Source: Myxococcales bacterium (GTDB lineage Bacteria; Myxococcota; Polyangia; Nannocystales; Nannocystaceae). From it: DNA of 64,000 nucleotides. The translations under genes and the position numbers were made by a program. The notes under the pieces were generated by a model. The model saw only the letters and a program-made list of their open reading frames with translations. It had not been told where the DNA came from and searched no databases. Below, piece after piece: positions 26,740 to 35,486 of the stretch. The stretch is from positions 31,859-95,858 of the forward strand of contig JAEUJW010000009.1 in assembly GCA_016793465.1 (NCBI GenBank), in the 5' to 3' direction. The number at the start of each line of letters is the position of its first letter. Positions within the stretch are counted from its first letter, which is position 1.

Positions 26740-28943
26740 AGCGGGCGCGTCGCTGGATCCGCTCGCCGGCGGCCGTGGGCGCGCTGCTGACGTGCGTGTG
26801 CGTGCTGCTGTGCGCGCTGCACCGGACCGGGCGGGAGGTCCGCTTCCTCGAGACGCTCGAGCGGGCGACGCTCGACCAGCGCTTCCAGTGGCGCGGAGTC
26901 CGGCCGCCGGGCGACGAGGTGGTGATCGTCGCGCTCGACGACGCGACGGTGCAGCGCGACCCGGAGCTGATCGAGAAGCGCAGGGGCGCGGCGCGGGTGA
27001 TCGCGGCGGTCGCCGCGCTGGGCCCGGCGGCGATCGGGGTCGACGGGTTTTACAGCGACGCGGAGGAGGTGCTGTCGCCGCAGCTGGTCGCCGACATCGA
27101 CGCGTACATGTCCGCGAGGACAGGTCAGGACGGGCCGGCGGAGGCGCTGCTGCGGCGCACCGGGGCCGAGACGCACGGCGACGACGTGCTGGCGCGGGCG
27201 ATCGCGGCGGCCGGCAACGTGGTGCTGGCGATGCACCTCGAGCGCGGGCGAAGCAAGCTCCCGCCCGACCCGGCGCTGGCCGAGGGGACCTACGGGCAGG
27301 TGGTCGTCGGCGGGCGGGCGCCGCCGGCGGTCGACGGCGGGGTGGTGTCGCTGCCGATGTTCAATAGAGCGGCGCGGGCGCTGGGGGTGGTGACGGTCTA
27401 CGAGGACGAGGACCACACCGTGCGCGAGATGCTGTTCGCGCGGCGGGTCGGGGACTCGGTGTTCATGCCGCTGGTGGTGCCGCTGCTGGCGCTGCATCAG
27501 GGGGTCGGGCGCGGCGAGCTGGCGTACGTGGCGGACGGGCCGCGGGTGCAGGTGGGGCCGCTGCGGGTGCCGCTGACGGGGCAGGACAGCCTCTTATTAA
27601 ACTTTCGCGGGCCGGCGGGCACGTTCGCGACGGTGTCGGCGATCGACGTGGTCGAGGGCAAGGTCGCGGCGGAGCGGCTGCGCGGGAAGATCGCGCTCGT
27701 CGGGGTGACGTACTTCGGGCACGACACCACGCGCACGCCGTTCGGCGGGGGGGTGCCGGGGGTCGAGCTGCACGCGACGGCGATCGACACGATCCTCGCG
27801 GGCGACGCGATCACGCGGGTGTCGGCGCTGCACGAGGCGCTGGCGTGCCTGCTGTCGGGGCTCCTGGTGGTGCTGCTGTTCGCGGGGCGGCTGGGGCCGA
27901 TCGCGCGGGTCGGGGGGATCTTGCTGGTGGTGGCGGCGGATCTGGGAGCGGCGTGGCTGATGTTCACGCGCTGGCACCTGTGGCACGGCATGGTGTGGCC
28001 GGCGCTGACGACGCTGGTGGTGGCGGCGACCCTGCTGGCGATGGCCTACGTCGGCGAGGCGGTGCAGCGGGTGCGGCTGCGGCGGTCGTTCGCGCACTAC
28101 GTGGGGGCGGACGTGCTGGAGGAGATGCTGGCGGACCCGCACCTGCTCAACCTCGGCGGGGCGCGGCGCGAGCTGACGGTGCTGTTCTCGGACATCCGCG
28201 ACTTCACGGCGCTGTCGGAGCGGCTCACGCCCGAGGAGCTGGTCCAATTATTGAACGTGTACCTGACGCCGATGACGCAGGCGGTGCTGCTGCGCGGCGG
28301 GTACCTCGACAAGTACATCGGCGACGCGGTGATGGCGGTCTACGGGGCGCCGGTGCCGAAGCAGAACCACGCGGGGCTGGCTCTGGCGACGGCGGTGGGC
28401 ATGTGCTCGGCGCTGGCGAAGCTGCAGCCGCAGCTGGAGCCGCGGGGCATCACGCTGCGCATCGGCGTGGGGGTCAACACCGGCGACATGGTGGTCGGCA
28501 ACATGGGGTCGAGCGAGCGCTTCGACTACACGGTGGTCGGCGACGCGGTGAACCTGGCCTCGCGGCTCGAGGGGCTGACCAAGGTGTACGGGGTGTTCTG
28601 CCTGGTCGGGCCGCTGACGCGGGCGCAGGCGCCGGCGGGCTATCGCTTCCGCGAGCTCGACCTCGTGCGGGTCAAGGGCAAGGGCCAGCCGGTGGCGATC
28701 TTCGAGTTGTTGTGCGGGCCGGACGAGGCGGTCGTGACACGGGCGGCGCTGGACCGCTGGGAGGCCGGCGTGGCGGCCTATCGCCGCGGGGCGTTCGCGG
28801 CGGCGCGCGAGGAGCTGGCGGCGTTCGCCGCCGAGAACCCGGACGACCCGGTGGTGCGGCTGTACCAGGAGCGGCTCGCGGGGCTCGGCGAGGCGGCGCC
28901 GCCCGGCTGGGAGCCGGTGGTTAATTTTCACAACAAGGGGTGA
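26736..28943 (+). CDS. CHASE2-domain class III adenylate cyclase
   Basis: 735 residues from a GTG overlapping the previous stop. Order: TM helix, extracytoplasmic CHASE2 domain (about 40-365), three membrane helices (about 372-440), cytoplasmic class III cyclase (about 470-640). The catalytic set is complete: metal Asp pair in LFSDIRDFTALSE, substrate Lys in DKYIGDAVMAVYGAP, transition-state Asn/Arg in VVGDAVNLASRLEG. Lys and the second-position Asp predict ATP as substrate. A short C-terminal TPR-like tail follows. Carries the A/T run TTATTAAA at 27594. Confidence 0.93.
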   Translation: MKRARRWIRSPAAVGALLTCVCVLLCALHRTGREVRFLETLERATLDQRFQWRGVRPPGDEVVIVALDDATVQRDPELIEKRRGAARVIAAVAALGPAAIGVDGFYSDAEEVLSPQLVADIDAYMSARTGQDGPAEALLRRTGAETHGDDVLARAIAAAGNVVLAMHLERGRSKLPPDPALAEGTYGQVVVGGRAPPAVDGGVVSLPMFNRAARALGVVTVYEDEDHTVREMLFARRVGDSVFMPLVVPLLALHQGVGRGELAYVADGPRVQVGPLRVPLTGQDSLLLNFRGPAGTFATVSAIDVVEGKVAAERLRGKIALVGVTYFGHDTTRTPFGGGVPGVELHATAIDTILAGDAITRVSALHEALACLLSGLLVVLLFAGRLGPIARVGGILLVVAADLGAAWLMFTRWHLWHGMVWPALTTLVVAATLLAMAYVGEAVQRVRLRRSFAHYVGADVLEEMLADPHLLNLGGARRELTVLFSDIRDFTALSERLTPEELVQLLNVYLTPMTQAVLLRGGYLDKYIGDAVMAVYGAPVPKQNHAGLALATAVGMCSALAKLQPQLEPRGITLRIGVGVNTGDMVVGNMGSSERFDYTVVGDAVNLASRLEGLTKVYGVFCLVGPLTRAQAPAGYRFRELDLVRVKGKGQPVAIFELLCGPDEAVVTRAALDRWEAGVAAYRRGAFAAAREELAAFAAENPDDPVVRLYQERLAGLGEAAPPGWEPVVNFHNKG
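27109..27122. repeat. TGTCC-N4-GGACA mini-hairpin inside the cyclase gene
   Basis: TGTCC-GCGA-GGACA is a perfect 5-bp stem inside the CHASE2-coding part (residues MSARTG). Same element as at 759 and 35425. Confidence 0.4.
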
Positions 28944-29098
28944 GCGTCGCGGCGGCGGTGGGGTCCGAAGGCCGCGGTGGCTGGGGGCGGCCTCGGCGGG
29001 CTCGGCGAGGCGGGGGCGTGTGTTTTTTCCGCGGCGGGGGGCTCGCGCAACGGGGGAAGGCAGGGCTCAATGCATGCTGGAAGAGCGGAGGAGGGCCC

Positions 29099-30721
29099 AT
29101 GCAGCAGCGGCGGACACGAGGCGTACGAGTCGTGGGGTGGGCGCTCGGCCTGCTGGTCGCGGCTCCGGACGTGGCGTCGGCGCAGGGACCGAGCGCGGCG
29201 CAGGACGACAGGGCGGGGCTGCTGGCGGCCGCGTTGAAGGCGGACAAGGCGGAGAAGGCGACGGCGAAGGCGCGGGACCCGTTCGGCTCGGCGAAGGCGC
29301 TGGCGGCGTTGACGCGGTTCGTCGGCGGTCAGCTCGGGTCGACGGCGTACGACCGGCGGGTCGCGGCGACCCTCGGCAAGGTCGCGAACGCCAAGGAGAT
29401 CGCCCGGCGGATCGTGCAGCCGTTCGAGGCGATGGGCGCGAGCGAGCGGGCGGCGATGTTCGGCACGTCGGGGCTGTTCGACCGCACGGCGCTCGAGGAG
29501 TGGCACGCGCAGTCGGAGGGCTCGAAGGCGAGGCCGGAGGTGACCCTGCTGGCGCCCGACCCGGTCGACGGCAAGGGCCGGGCGGTCTACGAGCTCGGGT
29601 ATCGCGGGCTGCACGTGGTGCGGGCGGGCGACGCCGACGGCACCGACGAGGCGGCGGTGGTCGCCGGGCTGCTGGTGCCGGGCGAGGAGCGGGTGGCGCT
29701 GCGGGCGTTCCCGGACTCGGGCACGGTCGCGCTGCCGACCGGGGCGACCACGGCGGCGGGCGCCGGCGCGGTGTGGACCGGGTCGCGCTGGCCGGGCGGG
29801 TGGAACAGCGGGGCGGTGCTGCTGGCGGCGGTGATCGAGGACGGCGGCGCGGAGCTGGCGCTGCGCAAGGAGGAGCTGCGGCTGCTGGTCGAGCTGGCCC
29901 GCTCGGAGGCGCTCGAGGACGACAACGCCGACCGCATGCGGGTGCTGAAGCGCGAGCTCGAGGCGGCGCTCGACCTGCTGGCGCTCGGCGGGGTGGCGTC
30001 GACGGCGACGCAGGTGCGGGTGCTGAGCGGGGCGGACCTCGACGCGCTGACGCTGCAGGCGGCGCAGGCGGCCCCGGTCGCGCACCGTCTGGCGGTCACG
30101 CTGAGCCCGCGGGGCGGCGAGCACACGGTGTACTTCGACACGCCGCCGCCGCAGGGCAAGCTGAAGACGGTGGTCGTGACGGTGAAGTCGATCGAGGCGC
30201 TCGGCGGCGGGCGCGACCAGCAGGAGAACAAGCTGGCCGACTTCGCCATGCAGGTGGCGATCGACGCGCACACGCCGGCGAGCGCGACGCGGGCCTTCGC
30301 GCCCGACAAGAACCTGCTGCGGCCGGGCTGGTCGGTCGAGCGGCGGGTGCAGGCGGGCAGCAACGTGCGCGTCATGCTCGACCTGTGGGACATCGACCCG
30401 CCGCCGGCGACGGGCTGCCTGCACGGCTCGGGCTGGCCGCAGGTGCTGTGCCAGGTGGCGTGCGGGGACGTCGAGCCGAGCTGCACGCCGGGGCGCGCGG
30501 GCCAGTGCCCGTCGTACGCGGGGGTGTGCCCGGCGCTGCAGGTCGAGTACGACATCCACCCGCAGGCCTCGGCCAACCGGCGGCCGCTGCAGGCGGTGTT
30601 CGACCTCGGGAGCAACACGCTGTCGGGCGACATCGACGGGCCCGCGGGCGCGTACACGCTGACCGGCACGCCCGGCGCCGACGACCGCGCGCGCGTGGTC
30701 GTGGAGATCAAGCAGAGGTAA
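29099..30721 (+). CDS. Exported hypothetical protein
   Basis: 540 residues. Signal peptide ending VASAQG (cleavage after ASA), an Ala/Lys-rich helical region (about 28-130), then beta-rich regions and a Cys-bearing segment near 440-480 (CLHGSGWPQVLCQVACGDVE). The C-terminal part LQAVFDLGSNTLSGDIDGPAG, ending DDRARVVVEIKQR, looks like a beta-sandwich. No family recognised. GGAGGAG precedes the ATG, so this gene has a normal Shine-Dalgarno site. Confidence 0.7.
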   Translation: MQQRRTRGVRVVGWALGLLVAAPDVASAQGPSAAQDDRAGLLAAALKADKAEKATAKARDPFGSAKALAALTRFVGGQLGSTAYDRRVAATLGKVANAKEIARRIVQPFEAMGASERAAMFGTSGLFDRTALEEWHAQSEGSKARPEVTLLAPDPVDGKGRAVYELGYRGLHVVRAGDADGTDEAAVVAGLLVPGEERVALRAFPDSGTVALPTGATTAAGAGAVWTGSRWPGGWNSGAVLLAAVIEDGGAELALRKEELRLLVELARSEALEDDNADRMRVLKRELEAALDLLALGGVASTATQVRVLSGADLDALTLQAAQAAPVAHRLAVTLSPRGGEHTVYFDTPPPQGKLKTVVVTVKSIEALGGGRDQQENKLADFAMQVAIDAHTPASATRAFAPDKNLLRPGWSVERRVQAGSNVRVMLDLWDIDPPPATGCLHGSGWPQVLCQVACGDVEPSCTPGRAGQCPSYAGVCPALQVEYDIHPQASANRRPLQAVFDLGSNTLSGDIDGPAGAYTLTGTPGADDRARVVVEIKQR

Positions 30722-30739
30722 TTTCCAGTCGTAATCAGT

Positions 30740-30765
30740 GGCACCTGTCCCGAGGAGCAGGTGCC
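30740..30765. terminator. Hairpin between convergent genes
   Basis: GGCACCTG and CAGGTGCC make an 8-bp perfect stem with a 10-nt loop, 18 bp after the stop of the exported-protein gene and 20 bp before the end of the convergent lipoprotein gene. No T-run. Confidence 0.5.
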
Positions 30766-30784
30766 GGACGGCGGCGCGGGAGGC

Positions 30785-32182
30785 TCACTGGGGCTCGATG
30801 CCGCAGGAGTCGACCTCGCTGGGGATGCAGCCCTCGCAGTCCCAGCGGAACTTGTCGATGAGGCCGATGGTGTCGAGGATGTCGTCGCCCATGTCGAAGA
30901 TGGCGATGGCGACGGTGAAGGTCTCGCCGGGGGTGGCCGAGCCCTTGGCGGTGAACCAGCCGGTGCCGGCGCCGTCGGTGTCGATGAAGGTGTCGGGGAA
31001 GCCGGTGCCGGCGAGCAGCGGGTCGCCGGGCTGGATGGCCATGAACGGGTCGAGGGCGGTGACGGTCAGCGGCTGGTCGTTGATGAAGGTGACGTTGCCG
31101 GTGAAGCTCTCGCTGGTCGACCAGACCACGAACATGTCGTTGAAGTCGGTGTCGACGTAGGTCGGCCACTCCTGCGAGAAGTAGGCGAAGTCGAACAGGT
31201 AGCCGTGGGTGCCGAGCGGGACCTCGAGGTCGAACGACATGTAGAAGATGTCGTTGGCGGTGTTGTCCTGGGCGATGTTCCACTGGGGGTCGAGGGTGTC
31301 GGAGCAGTCCTTGGCGCCGTCGCAGTTCATGAACGGGGTCCCGCCGTTGCCGTTGTTGCTGCCCTTCGCCCAGGTCATGACGCCGGGCAGGTCGTTCTGG
31401 TTGTCGGGGTTGCCGTTGGCGGTGTCGACGTTCTCGCCGAACAGGCTGTCGGGCTCGGTGAGGCCGCCGTCGGGCTGGAGGGCGGGGAACGTGCCGGTGC
31501 CGATGACGAGCAGGCGCTCGCCCTCCTTGGGGCCCCAGGCCCAGAGGTTGGGGTCGCCGGGGTCCTTGGCGGAGCCGTAGTGGGTGGCGACGCGGTAGGC
31601 GTTGGCGGCGGGCGACGAGATCACCGGGTTGCTGATGGGGATCGCCATCGACTTGTCGGCCGAGCAGTTGAGGCCGATCGCCTTAAAAATGTCGCTGGTG
31701 CCCTGGTCGCAGGGGGGTTGGGTGCCGGGGGCCTGACAGTCCGGGTCGGGGCCGGTGTCGGTGGTGTCCTCGTCGGTCGTGTTGGTCGTCTCGCCGTCGG
31801 TCGTGTCGGGGTCGGCCGTGGTCTCGCCGGTGGTGGTGTCCGGGGGCGGGCCGCTCGTCGAGGACTCGGCGTCGCTGGTGTTCGGGCCGGTGGTCTCGGG
31901 GTCTTCGGTGGTGCCCGGCGAGGTGCTGGTGGCGACGTTGGTGGTCTCGCCGGTGTCGGTCTGACCGGCCTCGGCCTCGCCGCCGCCGGTCGGCTCGCTC
32001 GCGGAGGCCGCGTCGGTGCCGTCGTCGTCGTCGTTCGAGGGGTTCGACGAGGCGTTGGTGACGGTGACGGTCTCGGTGGCGGAGTCCGACAGGGTGGCGG
32101 TCTGCCCGGTGTCCTCGTTGCTGCAGGCGAGGCCGAGGAGCGAGGCGAGACCAATGAGGCGTACGGTAGAGGTATGGACCAT
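30785..32182 (-). CDS. Choice-of-anchor L domain lipoprotein
   Basis: 465 residues. Lipobox LGLAC, then about 120 residues of Thr/Ser/Glu/Asp/Pro linker (TTGETTADPDTTDGETTNTT), then a choice-of-anchor L domain (about 160-455): DQGTSDIFKAIGLNCS, VISSPAANAYRV and GYLFDFAYFSQEWPTYVDTDFND are typical. C-terminal Cys pair (DCEGCIPSEVDSC). Such proteins are exported adhesin-like surface proteins in myxobacteria. Sits immediately downstream of a gap before the anti-sigma gene but on the same strand. Confidence 0.85.
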   Translation of the reverse strand: MVHTSTVRLIGLASLLGLACSNEDTGQTATLSDSATETVTVTNASSNPSNDDDDGTDAASASEPTGGGEAEAGQTDTGETTNVATSTSPGTTEDPETTGPNTSDAESSTSGPPPDTTTGETTADPDTTDGETTNTTDEDTTDTGPDPDCQAPGTQPPCDQGTSDIFKAIGLNCSADKSMAIPISNPVISSPAANAYRVATHYGSAKDPGDPNLWAWGPKEGERLLVIGTGTFPALQPDGGLTEPDSLFGENVDTANGNPDNQNDLPGVMTWAKGSNNGNGGTPFMNCDGAKDCSDTLDPQWNIAQDNTANDIFYMSFDLEVPLGTHGYLFDFAYFSQEWPTYVDTDFNDMFVVWSTSESFTGNVTFINDQPLTVTALDPFMAIQPGDPLLAGTGFPDTFIDTDGAGTGWFTAKGSATPGETFTVAIAIFDMGDDILDTIGLIDKFRWDCEGCIPSEVDSCGIEPQ

Positions 32183-32224
32183 GGTACCGCGCAGCTTACC
32201 GACCTTTGGGCCGGCGCACAGCGG

Positions 32225-32638
32225 TCACGGCCCGGCGGGCTCGCTCGGCTTCTTGGTCTGGACGGTGGGGTCTTTCTCCAACTGGCCGCTGGGGTCGGCG
32301 TCGAGGTGCAGGAGCATGTATGTGACGGCGACCACGAGGATGAGCACGACGCTCAGGACCTGGAACGGCAGGGCGAGCATCCACAGGTTCTCGCCGCGGA
32401 GCAGGCGGCGGCGGCGGATCTTCTTGGCGACCTTCTCGTAGAAGTCGGGCGGGGCCTCGACCTCGGGCAGGCCCTTGACCAGCTTGAGCAAATTCTGCAG
32501 GCCGCTCAGCTCCTCGCGGGCCTCGGGGTTGTCGGCCAGCATCTTCTCGACGCGCTCCGCCTCCCCCGGCGCGAGCTGCTGGTCGAGGTAGGCGCTCATC
32601 AGGGCTTCGGCTTCGGCGGGTTTCTGCTCGTCGGCCAT
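32225..32638 (-). CDS. Membrane-bound anti-sigma factor
   Basis: 137 residues: N-terminal anti-sigma-like helical domain (MSAYLDQQLAPGEAERVEKM; no Cys, so not a zinc ZAS type), one membrane helix (about 88-110, FQVLSVVLILVVAVTYMLL), short Lys/Pro/Glu tail outside. Lies 73 bp downstream of the ECF sigma gene on the same strand and is its probable cognate inhibitor. The external tail of about 27 residues is too short to sense much by itself, so regulated proteolysis or a partner protein is likely. Confidence 0.8.
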   Translation of the reverse strand: MADEQKPAEAEALMSAYLDQQLAPGEAERVEKMLADNPEAREELSGLQNLLKLVKGLPEVEAPPDFYEKVAKKIRRRRLLRGENLWMLALPFQVLSVVLILVVAVTYMLLHLDADPSGQLEKDPTVQTKKPSEPAGP

Positions 32639-32711
32639 GGGGCGCTCGGGTGAGGGTACGCGGGGGAGAGGGGGTTCGCACGCCTGGAGGGCGTGAGGGC
32701 GGGTAGATCGG

Positions 32712-33470
32712 CTAACGGATGAAGGGCTGCAGGCGCTCCTTCAGCGCCAGGCGGGCCCGGTGGAGGCGCGACTTCAGGGTGCCCTCCTGCAAACCGGTGA
32801 TGCGGATGATGTCCTGGTAGGTGAGGCCCTGGATGTCGCGGAGGACGATCAATAATCGGTGCTCGGGGTCGAGGGCGGCCAGCTCGCGCTGGATGATCTT
32901 CTCGAGCTGCTGGCCCTGCGTCATCGCCTCGGGGCCGGGCACCTGGCTCTGGAGGGTGGCGATCGAGCCGCCGTCGCTGGCCGGCAGCTGGGCCTGCGGG
33001 GTCTCGTCGATCTCGACGCTGCGGTGGAAGTTGCGGCCCTTTAAGTACTTGATCCGGTTCTTGCAGGTGTTGCTGGCGATGCGGTAGAGCCAGGTGTAGA
33101 AGCGACCCTCGCCGCGGTAGCTGCCGATCGCCCGGTAGACGATGATGAACACCTCCTGGGCGAGGTCCTCGGCCTCCTGGCGGTTGTTGATCATGCGCAG
33201 CATGAGGCCGAAGATGCGGTTCTGGTAGGTCTGGACCAGCTCCTGGAAGGCCCGCTCGTCGCCCTCCTTCAGCTTGCGCACCAGGCGGCGGTCGCGGCGG
33301 TCCTGCTCGGCCCGGCGGGCGGCCTCCTCGCGCTGCTGCGGGGTGAGGTTGGCTTCGTCCGCCGGGGATGGCGGCGGCTCGGGCTCGTCGGGCTCGACGA
33401 CCTCGGCGATGAGCGCCTCGACGGCTGGCGTCGGCGGCGCGCGGAGGTCGGGGTCGGTCACGCGACTCAC
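32712..33470 (-). CDS. ECF (group 4) RNA polymerase sigma factor
   Basis: 252 residues. An N-terminal acidic/Pro-rich extension (about 1-65) precedes sigma region 2 (DERAFQELVQTYQNRIFGLM, EAEDLAQEVFIIVYRAIGSY, YTWLYRIASNTCKNR) and region 4 (DPEHRLLIVLRDIQGLTYQD, LQEGTLKSRLHRARLALK). This linker-and-extension form is typical of RpoE-like myxobacterial ECFs. GTG start. Upstream (33571-33690) are three copies of a palindromic repeat. Confidence 0.93.
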   Translation of the reverse strand: MSRVTDPDLRAPPTPAVEALIAEVVEPDEPEPPPSPADEANLTPQQREEAARRAEQDRRDRRLVRKLKEGDERAFQELVQTYQNRIFGLMLRMINNRQEAEDLAQEVFIIVYRAIGSYRGEGRFYTWLYRIASNTCKNRIKYLKGRNFHRSVEIDETPQAQLPASDGGSIATLQSQVPGPEAMTQGQQLEKIIQRELAALDPEHRLLIVLRDIQGLTYQDIIRITGLQEGTLKSRLHRARLALKERLQPFIR

Positions 33471-33570
33471 TGTCGATCAGACTGCCCGCCCGGCACAAGG
33501 TTCCTGCACGTGCATGCAACGGGCGGCGCGAGCGCGATTGCGGGCATCGCGCAGATCGGCCGGAGCGTGG

Positions 33571-33690
33571 GCGAGACACGTGGGTCCTCAGGCCCGGTAG
33601 GGCGAGACGCGTGGGTCTTCAGGCCCGATCGACGGGAGCGCGGGGCGAGCGACGTGGGCCTTCAGGCCCGATCGGCGGGAGGCCGACCCA
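33571..33690. repeat. Three tandem copies of a GGGCCT-palindrome unit
   Basis: Units begin GCGAGACACGTGGGTCCTCA (33571), GCGAGACGCGTGGGTCTTCA (33602) and GCGAGCGACGTGGGCCTTCA (33645), each followed by GGCCCGATCG-like sequence. The core GGGCCTTCAGGCCC is palindromic. They fill the 268-bp gap between the ECF sigma gene and the barrel protein gene, where I see no ORF. Related to the dispersed CACGGCCC family. Confidence 0.65.
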
Positions 33691-33738
33691 GGTCCCCATA
33701 CAGGCGCGAAGGGCCGTGAAGTCGAGGGGGCCGTGCAG

Positions 33739-34827
33739 TCAGTAATTCGGGTTCAGGAGCACGGCCAGGTTGATGCTGAGGCGGGTGTCCGGGTTCGGGC
33801 CGGTGATCTGCCGCGAGAAGCCGAAGCCGAGGTCGAAGCCGACGCCGCCCTTCGGCGGGGGGCGGAAGTAGCCGAGGCCGAAGGCGATGTAGCCGCGGTC
33901 GTCGGTCTTGCCGCGGCCGCGGCTGTCCCAGTAGCCGCCGGCGCGGATCGGGACCATGTCGCGGATGGTGTACTCGGCGCCGCCGGCGAACACCATGCGG
34001 GTGTACTTGCTGTCGTTCAGGTAGTACGAGGTGAAGTCGTAGGTGCCGTCGAAGTTGAACGAGAAGCCGGGGTTGCCGGTCGGGAACACGGCGAGCGCGT
34101 GGGAGAACGAGCGCGGGTAGTCGGACAGCGGGCTGATGCGCGAGCGGTCGAGCGTGGCCGGGTCGTAGACGATGGGGCTGAGGTTGAGGGTCGTGGTCGG
34201 CGGGGCGGGGCCGGCGAGGTTGTAGCCGATGGCCGAGAGCGAGGCGTAGCGCTTGACGAGGAAGCTGGCGGCGATGTCGAGGCCGAAGGCAGTCTGCTCC
34301 GCGCGGGCGTCCTGGCGGTCGCCCGCGGCGTCGCGGAAGCGCAGCGCGGTGTACTGGAACTTGGGGCGCACGCCGAACGCCAGCCAGCCGAGCACGGCGT
34401 TGATGGTGAGCGGGAGGCTGACCTCGTGGCCGGAGTGGCCGAGCTGCAGGGTGTGCGCCTCGCCCGTCGCGTCGTCGTAGGTGACCTTGGGGCCGCCGGC
34501 GGTGGCGATGTAGCCGAGGCCGAGGGCGAGGCGCTTGTTCTTCAGCGAGTCCATGGCGAGCAGGCCGACGCCGTGGGTGTTGTTCTCGATGCGCACCTGG
34601 TAGAGCGGCGTGATCTCGAAGCGGCGGTCGAAGCCGAGGTTCGCCGGGTTGATGAGCATCGCGCCGGTGCCGCGGCTCGAGGCGCGGCTCGCCTCGCCCA
34701 TGCCGAGGTGGCGCGTGCCAACCAGTCCGGGGTTCGCGCGGGCCGGTGACATCCTGGCAGCGAGGCACACCAGCACGGCCAGCGCGGGCCACGTGCGACG
34801 AAATGAAGAGGGGGTAGCGCGGGGCAT
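33739..34827 (-). CDS. Outer-membrane beta-barrel protein (PorV/FadL-like)
   Basis: 362 residues from the ATG at 34827. Signal peptide ends near MSPARANPG. Mature start GTRHLGMGEASRASSRGTGA, then MLINPANLGF, is the OMPP1/FadL-PorV type N terminus; the rest alternates polar/aromatic strands (FEITPLYQVRIENNTHGVGL, FNFDGTYDFTSYYL, YIAFGLGYFRPPPKGGVGFD) and the chain ends in a Tyr-terminated strand (LAVLLNPNY). Probably a long-chain substrate channel or secretion accessory. No operon partner evident. Confidence 0.8.
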   Translation of the reverse strand: MPRATPSSFRRTWPALAVLVCLAARMSPARANPGLVGTRHLGMGEASRASSRGTGAMLINPANLGFDRRFEITPLYQVRIENNTHGVGLLAMDSLKNKRLALGLGYIATAGGPKVTYDDATGEAHTLQLGHSGHEVSLPLTINAVLGWLAFGVRPKFQYTALRFRDAAGDRQDARAEQTAFGLDIAASFLVKRYASLSAIGYNLAGPAPPTTTLNLSPIVYDPATLDRSRISPLSDYPRSFSHALAVFPTGNPGFSFNFDGTYDFTSYYLNDSKYTRMVFAGGAEYTIRDMVPIRAGGYWDSRGRGKTDDRGYIAFGLGYFRPPPKGGVGFDLGFGFSRQITGPNPDTRLSINLAVLLNPNY

Positions 34828-34897
34828 GGCCGAGGCGGGCCGGACAGCAAGTTCCGGGCCAGGACGTAGCACGGCGGGCGTGCGAGCGATACCCGCG

Positions 34898-35350
34898 TCA
34901 GGTGCGGTGGGTGCGGGCGGCGAGGGCGGCGATGAAGAGGGCCAGCAGGCCCATGCCGAGCAGGAGGACGTTCTGGTGGTGGGTCCAGCGCTCGGCCTCG
35001 GCGAGGGTGTCGACCGGGCGGGCGGCGACGAGGTCGACGCGGGACCACAGGCCGGCGAGGTGCGGCAGCAGCAGCCAGCGGTGGGCCAGGGCGGCGCCGG
35101 CGAGCAGCAGCGCGGCGGTGGTGGCCAGGCGCGAGGCGACCCAGCGCGGGGCGGTGCACACGAGCACGAGGCTGCCGCCGACCAGCACGTCGCCGAGGCG
35201 CAGGCTCAGCGGGACGGTGAGCGCGCGGGCGAGGTTGGGGTCGACGAGCGGGGCCGCGGTGATGCCGGGCAGCAGCAGGCCGTGGCCGATCGCCAGGGCG
35301 CCGAGCACGGCGGCGAGGGCGAGGAGACCCAGGAAGACGGCGGGACGCAC
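34898..35350 (-). CDS. DUF4149-like four-helix membrane protein
   Basis: 150 residues from a GTG at 35350 (a TTG at 35386 is an alternative). Hydrophobic segments at the N terminus (VFLGLLALAAVLGALAIG), centre and C terminus (VLLLGMGLLALFIAALAA), with the motif LLLPGITAAPLVDPNLARAL and SLRLGDVLVGGSLVLV. Function unknown. Divergent from the Tat-exported synthase-like gene. Confidence 0.65.
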   Translation of the reverse strand: MRPAVFLGLLALAAVLGALAIGHGLLLPGITAAPLVDPNLARALTVPLSLRLGDVLVGGSLVLVCTAPRWVASRLATTAALLLAGAALAHRWLLLPHLAGLWSRVDLVAARPVDTLAEAERWTHHQNVLLLGMGLLALFIAALAARTHRT

Positions 35351-35424
35351 GGGAGTTGTCCTGCCAGCTTCTCCGGGGCCCGGCAAAAAACCGGCGCGGG
35401 GCGGGACGCGGGCGGACGCAAGGA

Positions 35425-35438
35425 TGTCCGAAAGGACA
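35425..35438. repeat. TGTCC-N4-GGACA mini-hairpin upstream of the synthase-like gene
   Basis: TGTCC-GAAA-GGACA, perfect 5-bp stem with a GNRA-type loop, 48 bp before the start codon at 35487. Same family as 759 and 27109. Confidence 0.45.
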
Positions 35439-35486
35439 GGTGCGGGCGCGCTGGTGTCGGCGCGGCCGGTCGGTTACGGTGTGCGC

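Noticed and set aside
33571..33690. Repeat array as a possible CRISPR
   Set aside because: Only three diverging units, no equal repeats with unique spacers, and no cas gene in the window.
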